A stretch of 64,000 nt of DNA from JBCDJI01 sp964351865 (GTDB lineage Bacteria; Verrucomicrobiota; Verrucomicrobiia; Methylacidiphilales; JBCBYL01): contig CAYGPJ010000013.1 of assembly GCA_964351865.1 (NCBI GenBank), forward strand, positions 1 through 64,000, given 5' to 3'. The position numbers and the translations under genes were made by a program. A model generated the notes under the pieces. It had not been told where the DNA came from. It was given only the letters and a program-made list of their open reading frames with translations, and ran no database searches. Below, in pieces: positions 25,545 to 35,715 of the stretch (the stretch's first letter is position 1; each line of letters begins with the position of its first letter).

Positions 25545-26422
25545 GCTCTCAGCTCCGTAGAAAGTTTCAGGATCCGACTGCATAACTCTCCAAAAGAGAT
25601 TCCTGCCGCCGCAGCCGCTTCCGGCAATAAACTTAACTCCGTCATCCCTGGAATGGTATTTACTTCCAGCACCACAGGATCGCCGCCCTCCGGCAGCAGG
25701 ATGTCCACCCTGGAATAGACCTCACAACCCACCGCTAAATGTGCCTTCAGCGCGCATTCCTGCACACGCGCCGTGGTCACATCATCCAGTTCGGCAGGAC
25801 AAAAGTGATCTGACTTGCCAGAGGTATACTTATTTTCGTAATCATAAAAGCCCTGCAAAGGACGAATCTCGACTAAAGGCAGTGCCTTCCCATCCAAAAT
25901 ACCCACGGTCAGTTCACGCCCCGTTATCAGCTCTTCCACCATGTAATGGCCATGATCGGCCGCCGCCTTTTCTGCTACAGCTCGACTGGCTTCATCCCGA
26001 ATCAGATAAACTCCCACACTCGAGCCATCCGCAACCGGTTTCAGCACAAAGGGCAACTTACATTCCATTTCCGGGTTCCACTTTCCGCCCGCCGCTACCC
26101 GCAGGCCTGCTTGCTCGAAAGCATCACGCGAGAGTAGTTTATTGAAAGCCAGCCGACAGGCTGCTGCGCTAGATCCAGTAAAGATCCTACCGCCTTCCTC
26201 CAGACGTTTCTGTAACTGTCCGTCCTCACCAAAAGTCCCATGCAGACAAATAAATACAGGCCCCTGATCAGGTAATTCAAAATCAGCACGGGTGACATCA
26301 ATTTCCGTCACCTCCATACCTTCACCCCGTAACGCCGCTGCTACAGCAGCCCCGGTTTTCAGCGAGACTTCTCGCTCAGAGGAAATACCTCCCTTAAGAA
26401 GAATGACGTTTTTTTGTTTCAT
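25541..26422 (-). CDS. ddl: D-alanine--D-alanine ligase
   Basis: 293 residues from ATG 26422, supported by GGAG about 9 nt upstream; an in-frame TTG at 26437 is less likely. The N-terminal LLKGGISSEREVSLKTG is typical of Ddl. The ATP-grasp motifs are PFVLKPVADGSSVGVYLI, EELITGRELTVGIL and VLEVNTIPGMTELSLLP. It makes the D-Ala-D-Ala dipeptide for MurF in the cytoplasm. It overlaps ftsQ by 4 bp and follows murC-murB by 4 bp. Confidence 0.94.
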   Translation of the reverse strand: MKQKNVILLKGGISSEREVSLKTGAAVAAALRGEGMEVTEIDVTRADFELPDQGPVFICLHGTFGEDGQLQKRLEEGGRIFTGSSAAACRLAFNKLLSRDAFEQAGLRVAAGGKWNPEMECKLPFVLKPVADGSSVGVYLIRDEASRAVAEKAAADHGHYMVEELITGRELTVGILDGKALPLVEIRPLQGFYDYENKYTSGKSDHFCPAELDDVTTARVQECALKAHLAVGCEVYSRVDILLPEGGDPVVLEVNTIPGMTELSLLPEAAAAAGISFGELCSRILKLSTELRA

Positions 26423-26426
26423 AAGT

Positions 26427-28700
26427 TTATTCTCCAAGGATGATCACTTCAGTTTCCAACTTGATACCACGTTTTTCCATCGCTTCGTGTTTTATCAGTT
26501 CGATCAATGCCAGTACATCCCCAGACGTCGCACCCCCATCATTCACGATAAAATTTCCATGTACAGCAGAAATTGCAGCACCACCAATTTTTTTACCTTT
26601 CAGCTCTAATTCTTCGATTAGTTTTCCCGCAGGTATTTCACTCGGGTTTTTAAAACTACATCCCGCACTGGGCTTAGGCGGCTGCGACTTCCATCTCTTT
26701 TCGCTGTAACCTTTAATGATCTGGTTGATCTGATCACGATTCCGGTTTTCCACTCTCAGCGTCGCACCAATCGCTATATGATCATTAAACAAGGGGACAT
26801 GCCGGTATTTCACCTCAATATCTTCACGTGCAATATCTCGCACCTCTCCATCCAAATTCATCACTCGAACTGACTCAACTACTTCGAAGGTCCAGCTTTG
26901 CATCGCACCCGCATTCATACAAAGAGCACCACCCAGATTCCCGGGGATACCTTCCATGAATTCCAATCCACCCAAATCACGTTTTTTGGCTTCACTAACG
27001 ATGTTTTTCAGCTTCACTCCAGCCCCTGCAATAATACGATTCCCGGCAAAATTTAACCGTTCAAAATCACCACCACTCAAATGACAACAAATTCCACGAA
27101 TTCCATTGTCTTTGACCAGCAAATTGGTTCCTCTACCTATAAAATGTATTAGCTTTGTACGTGTTTTTGCGTAATAAAGCAGTTCGGCAAGTGCCTCTTC
27201 ACTGCTGATATTCACCCACACATCCGTTGGTCCCCCCACGCGAAGTGTCGTATGCTTAGATAATGGCTCATAGAGCAGGCACTGCCCTGCGTCTCCTACC
27301 AGTTTTTCCACTTCCTCAGCCTGGGTCAATTCGGATGAGATTTGATAGGCCAGGCGATTGATGTTACCAGCCCCCATCACCAGCAACAAATCGCCAGTCT
27401 GCCAGTTTTTTCTTATTTCACATATCAATCTATCCACTGATGCCTGATAGCAAACCTTGTCATGACTGCGCGAGACGACTTCCGAGAGTTTTTGTCCCGC
27501 ATCCCCCTGACTCGCTTTTTCACCCGCCCCATAGACATCTGCCAGGTAAACATCATCCGCCCCCTCAAAACACCCTTCAAAGCGATCCATCAATTTCTCC
27601 GTTCGCGAAAAGCGATGTGGCTGAAAGACAGCCACCAGACGTTTGCTCGCAGCTTTGCGCGCGGCTTTCACTGTCGCACGAATTTCAGTTGGATGGTGAG
27701 CATAGTCATCGACCACCGTTCCAAACTGATTGGAGACCAGCACCTCGAATCTTCTGCGGGCGCCCCTGACATCAGCAAACAGCCCTGCCACTTTTTCAGC
27801 ATCATATCCCAGCCGCACACACAGCGAGGCCACTCCCAGTACATTCAACGCATTATGCTTTCCATTGAGTGCCACTTGCACCTCATATGTCTGGTGCTCG
27901 CTAAATTGAGCTGTAAATGACGACCCCGCCGAACGCCCTTCCCACTCGGTGCCTTTTATATCGGCACCTTCACTAAATCCATAGAGAACACTCCCGGTAA
28001 GGTGCTTAAGTGTTTCGCACGCAGTTGCATCATCAGCACAGATAACCCGCTGCCCCTTACACCGTTCCACCACCTGCCGGAATGCCGCTTGAATTTCAGC
28101 CAACCCGGCATAGTGATCCAGATGATCTTCTTCTATGTTAAGCACGATGACATGGGCCGGTTTAAAATGAGTAAAACTGCCATCGCTTTCATCCGCCTCG
28201 ATTACCGCCAGTTTGTCCTGACCCAAGTGGGCACTCGTTCCAAAGAGAGGCACTTCAGCACCAATATAAAATGAAATATCGTTCCCTAGTTTTCTCAAGG
28301 CATGCGCCAGCAGCACCGCAGAGGTCGTCTTACCATGTGTCCCCACGACTAGTATCACTTCACTGTCGTCCAGTAAGGCTGCCAGCATTTCCGCCCGCCC
28401 AACAATGGGCACCTGATGATCTTCTGCCCATTGGCGCAGCGGATGGTCTGCCCGCAAGGCCGAAGAACACACCACCAAATCCAGCGTTTCAACCGGAGGC
28501 TGCGTATCTTCTGAGAAAAATATCAATCCCCCGCTTTCCAGCGCGGCCACCTCTTCTGTTTTTTGCAGGTCACTTCCAAACACTTTCAGCCCTTTTTGCA
28601 AACACATGCGAGCTAATCCGATCATACCACTGCCGGACACTCCACCGAGCATGACCACTCCGTTTTCACGCGATAACACTTTCAGTGCAGGACTATTCAT
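26427..28700 (-). CDS. murC-murB: Bifunctional UDP-MurNAc-L-alanine ligase / UDP-MurNAc dehydrogenase (MurC-MurB fusion)
   Basis: 757 residues from ATG 28700, which overlaps the murG stop by 8 bp. Residues 1-455 are MurC: dinucleotide-type N-terminus GVSGSGMIGLA, ATP loop VVGTHGKTTSAVL, NIEEDHLDHY, and DDYAHHPTEIRAT. Residues about 460-757 are MurB: FAD-binding GRGTNLLVKDNGI, NAGAMQSWTFE, and the active-site SAGCSFKNP with KIGGAAIS. MurB reduces UDP-GlcNAc-enolpyruvate and MurC then adds L-Ala to its product, so the fusion joins consecutive steps. This kind of fusion is seen in the PVC group; Chlamydia instead fuses MurC to Ddl. Confidence 0.93.
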   Translation of the reverse strand: MNSPALKVLSRENGVVMLGGVSGSGMIGLARMCLQKGLKVFGSDLQKTEEVAALESGGLIFFSEDTQPPVETLDLVVCSSALRADHPLRQWAEDHQVPIVGRAEMLAALLDDSEVILVVGTHGKTTSAVLLAHALRKLGNDISFYIGAEVPLFGTSAHLGQDKLAVIEADESDGSFTHFKPAHVIVLNIEEDHLDHYAGLAEIQAAFRQVVERCKGQRVICADDATACETLKHLTGSVLYGFSEGADIKGTEWEGRSAGSSFTAQFSEHQTYEVQVALNGKHNALNVLGVASLCVRLGYDAEKVAGLFADVRGARRRFEVLVSNQFGTVVDDYAHHPTEIRATVKAARKAASKRLVAVFQPHRFSRTEKLMDRFEGCFEGADDVYLADVYGAGEKASQGDAGQKLSEVVSRSHDKVCYQASVDRLICEIRKNWQTGDLLLVMGAGNINRLAYQISSELTQAEEVEKLVGDAGQCLLYEPLSKHTTLRVGGPTDVWVNISSEEALAELLYYAKTRTKLIHFIGRGTNLLVKDNGIRGICCHLSGGDFERLNFAGNRIIAGAGVKLKNIVSEAKKRDLGGLEFMEGIPGNLGGALCMNAGAMQSWTFEVVESVRVMNLDGEVRDIAREDIEVKYRHVPLFNDHIAIGATLRVENRNRDQINQIIKGYSEKRWKSQPPKPSAGCSFKNPSEIPAGKLIEELELKGKKIGGAAISAVHGNFIVNDGGATSGDVLALIELIKHEAMEKRGIKLETEVIILGE

Positions 28701-29787
28701 TGATCGCCCCTCCGCTAATCTCATCAACAACTCGCTGAACGGCATTCTCAATCCTCGCCTCGGTGATGCATTGTTTCATCTCTAATCGCTTTGCTTCACT
28801 TGAAATGAGTTCGGACATATGCTTCACCATCAACTCTACCCCGTGGTCTCCCTCCTCCACCATGAAGCCCCCACCAAATTCCACGTATTCTCGTGCGTTA
28901 TACATTTGATGATTTTCTGCCGCATGCGGATAGGGCACCAGGATAGCGGGCAAGCCGAACCAGGCACATTCCGTAAGAGTGGCAGCTCCGGAACGGGCCA
29001 CCACCAGATCCGCTGCTCCCAAAATTTTCTCCATTTCATGGCTGAATTCCATCACATGGGCATTGAATCCATTTTTAGTATAAGCCTTTTGCCACTTCTG
29101 ATGATCTCCCTTACCCGTCAGATGAATAAAGTGAACGTTCTCACTGAACTTTTTCAATTGTGGCAACGAATGACAAACCAGGCGATTCAGTCCAAGCGCT
29201 CCCTGACTGCCTCCCGTAACCGCTACCACGATTGCCGATTCCGAAATTCCCCAAGCCGTTCTTAAACCACTGGTTTCCGCTTTCACTAAAGCACTGCGCA
29301 CCGGCGTTCCAGTCCACACGGTATTAACCCCTTCCAAATTTTTCGAACAAGACTCAAAACCAATCAACACCTTATCGACCGCACGCCCCAGTAGCCGGGT
29401 CGCTTTACCCGGAATGACATTTGACTCATGTATATATGATGGAATTTTTGCCAAGGAAGATGCCAGTAACAGCGGCGCACAACTGAAGCCCCCCATTCCT
29501 AAAACCGCCTGTGGAGCCTCTAGCCGCAATAGCTTGCGACTTTCAAAAAATGCTTTTAGAAATTGCCATCCGAATCGCAATACCGCTGGACGGATACCCG
29601 GCCAACCCGTCAATTGGACAATACTGTGCTTGAACTCCGGATGCGCACTCAGGATTTCCTGATCAATTTTTTTAGGAGATACAAAAAGCCTGACTTCATG
29701 TCCGTTTTGATGCAATTGCTCGGCAACTGCTAACCCCGGATATAAATGCCCCCCTGTTCCTCCACAAGCGATATAAATAGTGGCCAT
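28693..29787 (-). CDS. murG: UDP-GlcNAc transferase MurG (lipid II synthesis)
   Basis: 364 residues from ATG 29787, placing IACGGTGGHLYPGLAVAE at the N-terminus; the longer frame upstream runs back into ftsW. GT28-type glycosyltransferase motifs include GGFSCAPLLLAS, VTGGSQGALGLN and VVARSGAATLTECAWFGLPAILVPYP. It adds GlcNAc to lipid I at the inner face of the membrane. It begins 4 bp after ftsW and overlaps murC-murB by 8 bp. Confidence 0.94.
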   Translation of the reverse strand: MATIYIACGGTGGHLYPGLAVAEQLHQNGHEVRLFVSPKKIDQEILSAHPEFKHSIVQLTGWPGIRPAVLRFGWQFLKAFFESRKLLRLEAPQAVLGMGGFSCAPLLLASSLAKIPSYIHESNVIPGKATRLLGRAVDKVLIGFESCSKNLEGVNTVWTGTPVRSALVKAETSGLRTAWGISESAIVVAVTGGSQGALGLNRLVCHSLPQLKKFSENVHFIHLTGKGDHQKWQKAYTKNGFNAHVMEFSHEMEKILGAADLVVARSGAATLTECAWFGLPAILVPYPHAAENHQMYNAREYVEFGGGFMVEEGDHGVELMVKHMSELISSEAKRLEMKQCITEARIENAVQRVVDEISGGAINE

Positions 29788-29791
29788 AAGG

Positions 29792-30931
29792 CTACAATCG
29801 CTCCGGGATGATAGGTGGCAGATATCCCCGCCGTTCCTTGGTTTTATATACGGCATTACGATGAATGTTCAGCAACACCCCAACAACAAACATACACAAG
29901 AGCAGGTTCGACCCCCCATAACTGATAAACGGCAGCCCGATACCTTTAGTCGGCATCAGCCCAGTCACCACCGCGATATTCATAATCGCCTGCAATCCAA
30001 TGAGAGATGTCAGCCCGATGCCTAGAAACACGCCCTGCGGTTCCGGCGCATGGCATGAAATAATTCCTGCTGACATGCAGAAAATCAGAAAACACAGCAC
30101 CACCCCCAGCGTAAAGATGAGACCCAACTCCTCTCCGATGATCGGAAAAATGAAATCAGTGTGAGACTCCGGCAGCCATTTCATCTTCTGAATACTTTCA
30201 CCTAAACCTCGCCCACTCACTCCGCCCGTCCCAAATGCAATCAGCGCATTCATCAACTGCCATCCCGCACCGGTGGCGTGCTCTTCCGGATTCAAGAATG
30301 CTAAAAGACGCTCTAGTTTTTGTGGACTAGCTACCGCTAAGCCCAGGATTCCAAAGAACCCTGCCAACGGGAGCGGTGCCAGATATCGCAAGCGGGTGCC
30401 CGCGATAAACATCATAATCACTGCAATCACAAAAATAAGCGCCGTGCTACCCAAATCGCGCTGCATCACACACAGCACCAGCAACGAGCAAACCATCGCA
30501 ACCGGGTAGGCAAAACCATATTTCCATGATTCTATTTGTTTTTGATGATGCCCTAACCATGCAGCCAACATAATCACAATACAGATTTTGAATGGCTCCA
30601 TCGGTTGTAGCCGCATGACACCTAAATCCAGCCAGCGATGCGCCCCTTTGATCTTTAAGCCGATACCCGGCACAAAACAGAGCAGCATCAGAATGACGCC
30701 GGCTCCCAACAGCCACCACCGGTATTTCAACCAGACCTTATATTCTATTCGCGACGCCGTGAAGCACACGATCACACCGATCACCAACCAGATGCTCTGG
30801 CGGGTGATGAAATGTGCCGGATTCCCCTGATTTGCTGGCGCAAAGGCACTCACACTCGTCAGCATCACGAGACCCAGACTAATCAGGGCCACCGCAGCTG
30901 CGATCATGATGAATGCACTATTGCGTAACAT
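29792..30931 (-). CDS. ftsW: Peptidoglycan glycosyltransferase FtsW (SEDS family)
   Basis: 379 residues with about ten predicted membrane segments. SEDS-family signatures are GAHRWLDLGVMRLQPMEPFK, CVMQRDLGSTALI, FPIIGEELG and MPTKGIGLPFISYGGSNLL. FtsW polymerises lipid II at the division site with its partner FtsI, encoded upstream in the same operon. RodA is the alternative, but the dcw position favours FtsW. Confidence 0.92.
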   Translation of the reverse strand: MLRNSAFIMIAAAVALISLGLVMLTSVSAFAPANQGNPAHFITRQSIWLVIGVIVCFTASRIEYKVWLKYRWWLLGAGVILMLLCFVPGIGLKIKGAHRWLDLGVMRLQPMEPFKICIVIMLAAWLGHHQKQIESWKYGFAYPVAMVCSLLVLCVMQRDLGSTALIFVIAVIMMFIAGTRLRYLAPLPLAGFFGILGLAVASPQKLERLLAFLNPEEHATGAGWQLMNALIAFGTGGVSGRGLGESIQKMKWLPESHTDFIFPIIGEELGLIFTLGVVLCFLIFCMSAGIISCHAPEPQGVFLGIGLTSLIGLQAIMNIAVVTGLMPTKGIGLPFISYGGSNLLLCMFVVGVLLNIHRNAVYKTKERRGYLPPIIPERL

Positions 30932-30945
30932 ATTTTAAATCAAGT

Positions 30946-31896
30946 TTACCGTGTCGGCACCATTGCCATATCGGTGCTGCTTTCTACCGGTCGGGCCGAT
31001 GCGCTGCTCGAATTAGCGGGCACTTTCAGTGTCTCACCGACGCGTAGTTTCGAGGGATCGGTAATTCCGTTCATTTGGGCAATGGTCTGGGGTGTTGTGC
31101 TGAATTTACGTGAGATTTTCCACAACGTATCACCCTGACTCACCTTGTATGAACCAGTGGACACCACCGTTGCCTTCGGAGCCGTTGTCGCCGTCGTCGG
31201 CTTTACGACTGCTGCCACCGAAGCCTTAGGTGCCGTAATGGATGTTACACCGGGTAATTTCAACTCTTGGCCGATACGGATCATGCTAGAATCAAGCTGA
31301 TTGGCTTGCTGAATCGCTGATACTTTCACGCCATGACGAGAGGCAATTCCACTCAAGGTGTCACCCCGCTTCACCGTGTAACTTGCTCCAGTCGCAGTCA
31401 CTGCCCTCGAAACCACCTCATTCACTTTAGCAACTTCTTCAACGACCATTGGGCTCGGGCGAAATGCCGTAGCATCATTTGCGGCATGCTGTACCGATTC
31501 AACAGATGTTTGAACTTCCTGTTGCATGGAGGCGACTTCCGCAGCAACATCATTTCTCACCGGAGCCTGCCCCGTCCAGATTGGGTCATCTGCAGCTGGC
31601 ATACTCATCGGCAAACTAGGCTGATCTGACTGAACCACACCAGTGGACAAGTCACTGCCATCGTATGCAGTTACCACTTCAGGGGAACGCTCATCGGCGT
31701 CGTCCGCTAAAATTGACTCGTAACTTCTGGGTTCTGGCGGACTCACTCGCTGCGCCATTTCGACGGAGGTATCTCCTTTTAATAAATGATACGCACTAAT
31801 CAGTACGATCACGACGACATGCAAACCGAGTACGACCATAAATATCGTAGACAGTTTTGCATTACTGAACATGTTACTGCTCTTTTCTTCACTCAT
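30946..31896 (-). CDS. LysM-domain envelope protein in the dcw cluster
   Basis: 316 residues from ATG 31896, chosen because the GGAG site lies 7 nt upstream; an ATG two codons earlier is too close to it. One membrane segment (about residues 18-38) is followed by a long periplasmic low-complexity region rich in Ser, Pro, Ala and Val. Two LysM repeats begin near SYTVKRGDTLSGIASRHGV and SYKVSQGDTLWKISRKFST. It probably binds peptidoglycan. Placement between murD and ftsW, in the same tightly packed operon, suggests a role in septal wall synthesis. The precise function is unknown. Confidence 0.8.
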   Translation of the reverse strand: MSEEKSSNMFSNAKLSTIFMVVLGLHVVVIVLISAYHLLKGDTSVEMAQRVSPPEPRSYESILADDADERSPEVVTAYDGSDLSTGVVQSDQPSLPMSMPAADDPIWTGQAPVRNDVAAEVASMQQEVQTSVESVQHAANDATAFRPSPMVVEEVAKVNEVVSRAVTATGASYTVKRGDTLSGIASRHGVKVSAIQQANQLDSSMIRIGQELKLPGVTSITAPKASVAAVVKPTTATTAPKATVVSTGSYKVSQGDTLWKISRKFSTTPQTIAQMNGITDPSKLRVGETLKVPANSSSASARPVESSTDMAMVPTR

Positions 31897-31898
31897 TT

Positions 31899-33227
31899 TC
31901 ATTCTCCTTGTTGCTGGTTTTTTAGGTTTGAAACGGCTTGTTTAAACCGTTCTCCCCGATCTTCAAAATTCTCAAACATGTCAAAACTTGCGCAGCCCGG
32001 GGATAAAAGTACAGTTTTTATTCCCCGCCGGTTAGCAAAAGCGGACTGTACGGCACCTTCCAGAGTTTCCTCCAATTCACACGCCACCCAATCCCCCCAG
32101 GCCGCATTCAATTCCTGCTGACTTTCCCCGATCAAAATCACCCTTTGGCAACTCTCACCCACCACGCCGGCCAACGGTCTAAAATCAAAGCCTTTATTTT
32201 TACCCCCAGCGATTAATACCGCTGGAGCCTCAATACCCTCCAGCGCACGCATCAGTGCGTCTGGATTGGTAGCTTTCGAATCATTAATGAACTGAATCCC
32301 CTCAATCATATCCACAAATTCAAGTCGGTGAGGTAATGGTCGGTATTTTTGAATAGCTGAGATGGCAATACTCTCTTCAACATGAAACACCTCCGCGACC
32401 GCCAAAGCTGCCATGATATTCTCCGCATTATGATGACCTAGTAATTTGGTCGTCGCCTGCTCCATTATCTGGCGACCCCGACACATGATCCATCCATGCT
32501 GGATACTGTAATCAGCATTCTCGCTCCTCGTTGAAAACTCTACGCGACGGGCCTTTAATTGACCGAGTTGCAATTCTTTCTGAACCACTGCCACGTCTTC
32601 ACTGCGCTGACGATTAAAGATATTCTCCTTCGCCTTTCCGTAAGCCAGTAGATCCGGGTAACGATCCAAGTGATCTGCGGCCAGATTCAGATAGACAGCC
32701 GTATCCGCTCGGAATTGATCCAGGCTTTCCAACTGAAATGAACTCACTTCGATCACCGCAATATCGGTCGATTGCTCCTGCACAACAGTACTGAACGGAT
32801 GACCAATATTTCCGCAGGCTTTAGCGCTCAAGCCGGCCTCAGTGAGAATCATTTCCACCAATTGTGTGGTGGTGCTTTTTCCGTTAGTTCCGGTAATCGC
32901 AATAATTTTTCCATCGAACCACCGTGAAGCTGATTCTACTTCGCCTATCAGGACATCAGATTGTTCCATTGCTTTTTGAGCGATCGCCCCATTGCGTGGT
33001 ATGCCGGGACTCAGAATGGTTCCCGCAAAGCGCTTTTCCGGTAATGCCTTGCCTGCCTGATAATCATGCCCTGCCATTATCAAATCAGCACACGTATGCC
33101 TGAATCCAGGTTGGTCGATGCCGTCCCATAACGTCAACTTCGCACCTTTCGAGTGCAACAGGCACGCCGCCGCCACTCCGCTTTTGCCGAGCCCCAGAAT
33201 AAGCCAATCTTGATCTGCTACATTCAT
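31899..33227 (-). CDS. murD: UDP-MurNAc-L-alanine--D-glutamate ligase
   Basis: 442 residues from ATG 33227, which overlaps the mraY stop by 4 bp. The N-terminal WLILGLGKSGVAAA binds the substrate uridine part. The Mur ligase ATP loop is ITGTNGKSTTTQL, with NLAADHLDRY and FINDSKATNPDA downstream. It adds D-Glu in the second cytoplasmic step of stem-peptide synthesis. It lies between mraY and the LysM gene. Confidence 0.94.
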   Translation of the reverse strand: MNVADQDWLILGLGKSGVAAACLLHSKGAKLTLWDGIDQPGFRHTCADLIMAGHDYQAGKALPEKRFAGTILSPGIPRNGAIAQKAMEQSDVLIGEVESASRWFDGKIIAITGTNGKSTTTQLVEMILTEAGLSAKACGNIGHPFSTVVQEQSTDIAVIEVSSFQLESLDQFRADTAVYLNLAADHLDRYPDLLAYGKAKENIFNRQRSEDVAVVQKELQLGQLKARRVEFSTRSENADYSIQHGWIMCRGRQIMEQATTKLLGHHNAENIMAALAVAEVFHVEESIAISAIQKYRPLPHRLEFVDMIEGIQFINDSKATNPDALMRALEGIEAPAVLIAGGKNKGFDFRPLAGVVGESCQRVILIGESQQELNAAWGDWVACELEETLEGAVQSAFANRRGIKTVLLSPGCASFDMFENFEDRGERFKQAVSNLKNQQQGE

Positions 33228-34324
33228 CTCAGTTTTAAAGTCGCCAGTGCAATCAGCGCACAGACCACTCCCATAATCCAAAACCTCACGACAACAGTGG
33301 TTTCATTCCAGCCTTTCAATTCAAAGTGATGGTGAATCGGCGACATCGCAAAGATGCGCTTACCAGTAGTTTTAAAGAAAAAGACCTGCAGAATAACGGA
33401 CATCGCCTCCATTACGAAAACACCTCCAAGTATCACCAGCAGCAGTTCCTGATTCAGACAAATCGACAAAACCGCAAAAGCACCGCCCAGCGCCAGCGAG
33501 CCGGTATCTCCCATAAATACGCGCGCCGGATGACAGTTAAACCACAGAAATCCCGCACTCGCCCCTCCGAGGGCCCCACAAAAGATCACCAATTCCTGAG
33601 TTCCCGGCGCCATTTCAAGTAACAGATAATCAGCCGCAACAGCATTACTGACCGCGTAAGCGAAAACTCCGAATACCGCTGTCACCGGAATACTGCAACC
33701 GATCGCTAATCCATCGAGACCATCCGTTAAATTCACCGCATTCGAACACCCCACTATTACAAAACAGAAGAAGATCACCGCAAAGGGTCCTAAATTATCC
33801 ACCACCGGTGATTTTAAAAAGGGCAACTGCAAGCTGCGGGCCGACTCCGAAGTTTGTGGAAAGGTAATCAGAAAAACACCTACGGCGACTGATATTAAAA
33901 TCTGACCGAGCAGCTTCTGTTTAGAAGTCAGGCCTTCCGACTGCTTACGCTTCACTTTAAGATAATCATCAGCAAATCCAAGCATGCCGAACATCAGTGT
34001 TGGAATGAGCACTACCCACAGATAGACGTTCATCGGATTCGCCCACAGCAGACAACCTAGCAGTAACGTCAGCAGGATCATCAACCCTCCCATGGTCGGG
34101 GTTCCCTTTTTACTTCCATGGAGTTCGGCCAGCTTGTGCACCTCTTCTGCACCGCGGATCGGTTGACCCAGCTTTAAACGTGTCAGCATCCGGATCACAC
34201 CGGGGCCAAAAACCAATGAAGCTAAAAAGGTAGTCACAGCAGCTCCGATCGCTCGGAAAGTAATTGATTCAAAAACACGTAGTGGCCCGAAGGATTCTTC
34301 CAGATCTTTAAGATAGTATAGCAT
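33224..34324 (-). CDS. mraY: Phospho-MurNAc-pentapeptide transferase (lipid I synthesis)
   Basis: 366 residues with about ten membrane segments. Family motifs are TPTMGGLMIL, FADDYLKVKRKQSEGL with the catalytic Asp pair, NAVNLTDGLDGLAIG and FMGDTGSLALGG, and SPIHHHFELKGW near the C-terminus. It transfers phospho-MurNAc-pentapeptide to undecaprenyl phosphate at the inner membrane. It begins 2 bp after murF ends and overlaps murD by 4 bp. Confidence 0.96.
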   Translation of the reverse strand: MLYYLKDLEESFGPLRVFESITFRAIGAAVTTFLASLVFGPGVIRMLTRLKLGQPIRGAEEVHKLAELHGSKKGTPTMGGLMILLTLLLGCLLWANPMNVYLWVVLIPTLMFGMLGFADDYLKVKRKQSEGLTSKQKLLGQILISVAVGVFLITFPQTSESARSLQLPFLKSPVVDNLGPFAVIFFCFVIVGCSNAVNLTDGLDGLAIGCSIPVTAVFGVFAYAVSNAVAADYLLLEMAPGTQELVIFCGALGGASAGFLWFNCHPARVFMGDTGSLALGGAFAVLSICLNQELLLVILGGVFVMEAMSVILQVFFFKTTGKRIFAMSPIHHHFELKGWNETTVVVRFWIMGVVCALIALATLKLR

Positions 34325-34326
34325 AA

Positions 34327-35715
34327 TTAATTTTCCACTTCCTGGAGCATCTCCACCACTTTTTCCATCGCCATAGAACGGGATCCTTTCACCAGCACCA
34401 CATCATCGTCCTTGGCCTGGGCCTGATAAAAGTCCAGCAATGCCTGATGACTTTCCACACAAGCCATAGCATTAGAACTCATTCCTGCTTTGCGGGCCCC
34501 AGTAAGATAAGCTTCCGCATGCGGCCCCATCACTCCCAATAAGGCCAATTCATTAGCGACCGCTTGTTCGCCTACCCATTCGTGCAGTGGTTCGCTGTAG
34601 TCGCCTAACTCAGCCATCGCACCCAGTAACGCCACTTTTTTTCCTGACCCGGGAATGAGACTTAGACTTTGCATGCCGGCTACCATTGAATCGGGACTGG
34701 CATTGTAGGTATCGTCCAACAGCCAGCCCTTCTGATGCCGATGAAGCTTTAATCGCCCACCTGGCAATTCCAGGGTTTCCAACCCTTTAATCGCTTGACC
34801 CAATTGAATTCCGCACTCTAATGCTACCGCCATTGCTAGTCCTGCATTTGCTGCCATATGGGCACCGAACAGTGGTATCATTGCCTCCACTTCAAACCCA
34901 TCAGCCGTCACCTTGAATCGTGTTCCCTTTTCGTCGGCACTCACTCTATCAAGGGATATTTGATTTTCAGCATTGAACCCGACACGTAAAATTTTCCCAC
35001 TTGTCCACGTTTCCGTGCGCTGCAGAAACGAATCGTCTCCATTGACTATCGCAACGCCATCCCCCTTCAACGCTCTGATCAGAGCCCCTTTTTCTTCTGC
35101 TATTCCGTCTCGTGAATCAAAGGCTTCCACATGCACCCAGCCAATTCCGGTAATAACCCCTATGTCAGGTGCCGACATTTCGGCCAATGGCCGAATTTCT
35201 CCCCGATGATTCATGCCCATCTCGATCACCGCAATCTCAGTAGACTCTTCCAACGACAGTATCGTCAGTGGCACTCCAATGTGATTGTTTAAATTTCCAT
35301 CTGTCTTCTGCACTCTGAACTGAGTACTTAATGCGGCAGCTATCATCTCTTTGGTGGAGGTCTTTCCGTTGCTTCCCGTAATACCCACCACCCGTAAGCT
35401 GAGGGTCTGCCGATAAGCTGCTGCCATTTGCTGCAATGCCTTCAAGGTATCAGGCACCCGGATCAAACTCAGCGATTCCGGTGCCGTCTCCACAGCGAAT
35501 GTCGTGTCACATAACATGGCAATGGCTCCCTGCTCTTGAGCTGATACCGCATAGTCATGTCCATTAAAACGTTCTCCACGCAGTGCCACAAATAAATCAC
35601 CAGGTTGAATAGAACGTGTATCGGTAGAGACTCGATTAATGAAGCGTTCGCCGTTACCACGCACTAGCTCTCCACCAGTCCATTCGCAGGCATTTGAGAT
35701 ACTGAAGGGCTTCAT
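34327..35715 (-). CDS. murF: UDP-MurNAc-tripeptide--D-alanyl-D-alanine ligase
   Basis: 462 residues. Mur ligase signatures are RVVGITGSNGKTSTKEMIAA (ATP loop), NNHIGVPLTIL, IEMGMNHRGEI and LLDDTYNASPDSM. It adds the D-Ala-D-Ala made by Ddl to the UDP-MurNAc-tripeptide. It overlaps murE by 4 bp. Confidence 0.95.
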   Translation of the reverse strand: MKPFSISNACEWTGGELVRGNGERFINRVSTDTRSIQPGDLFVALRGERFNGHDYAVSAQEQGAIAMLCDTTFAVETAPESLSLIRVPDTLKALQQMAAAYRQTLSLRVVGITGSNGKTSTKEMIAAALSTQFRVQKTDGNLNNHIGVPLTILSLEESTEIAVIEMGMNHRGEIRPLAEMSAPDIGVITGIGWVHVEAFDSRDGIAEEKGALIRALKGDGVAIVNGDDSFLQRTETWTSGKILRVGFNAENQISLDRVSADEKGTRFKVTADGFEVEAMIPLFGAHMAANAGLAMAVALECGIQLGQAIKGLETLELPGGRLKLHRHQKGWLLDDTYNASPDSMVAGMQSLSLIPGSGKKVALLGAMAELGDYSEPLHEWVGEQAVANELALLGVMGPHAEAYLTGARKAGMSSNAMACVESHQALLDFYQAQAKDDDVVLVKGSRSMAMEKVVEMLQEVEN

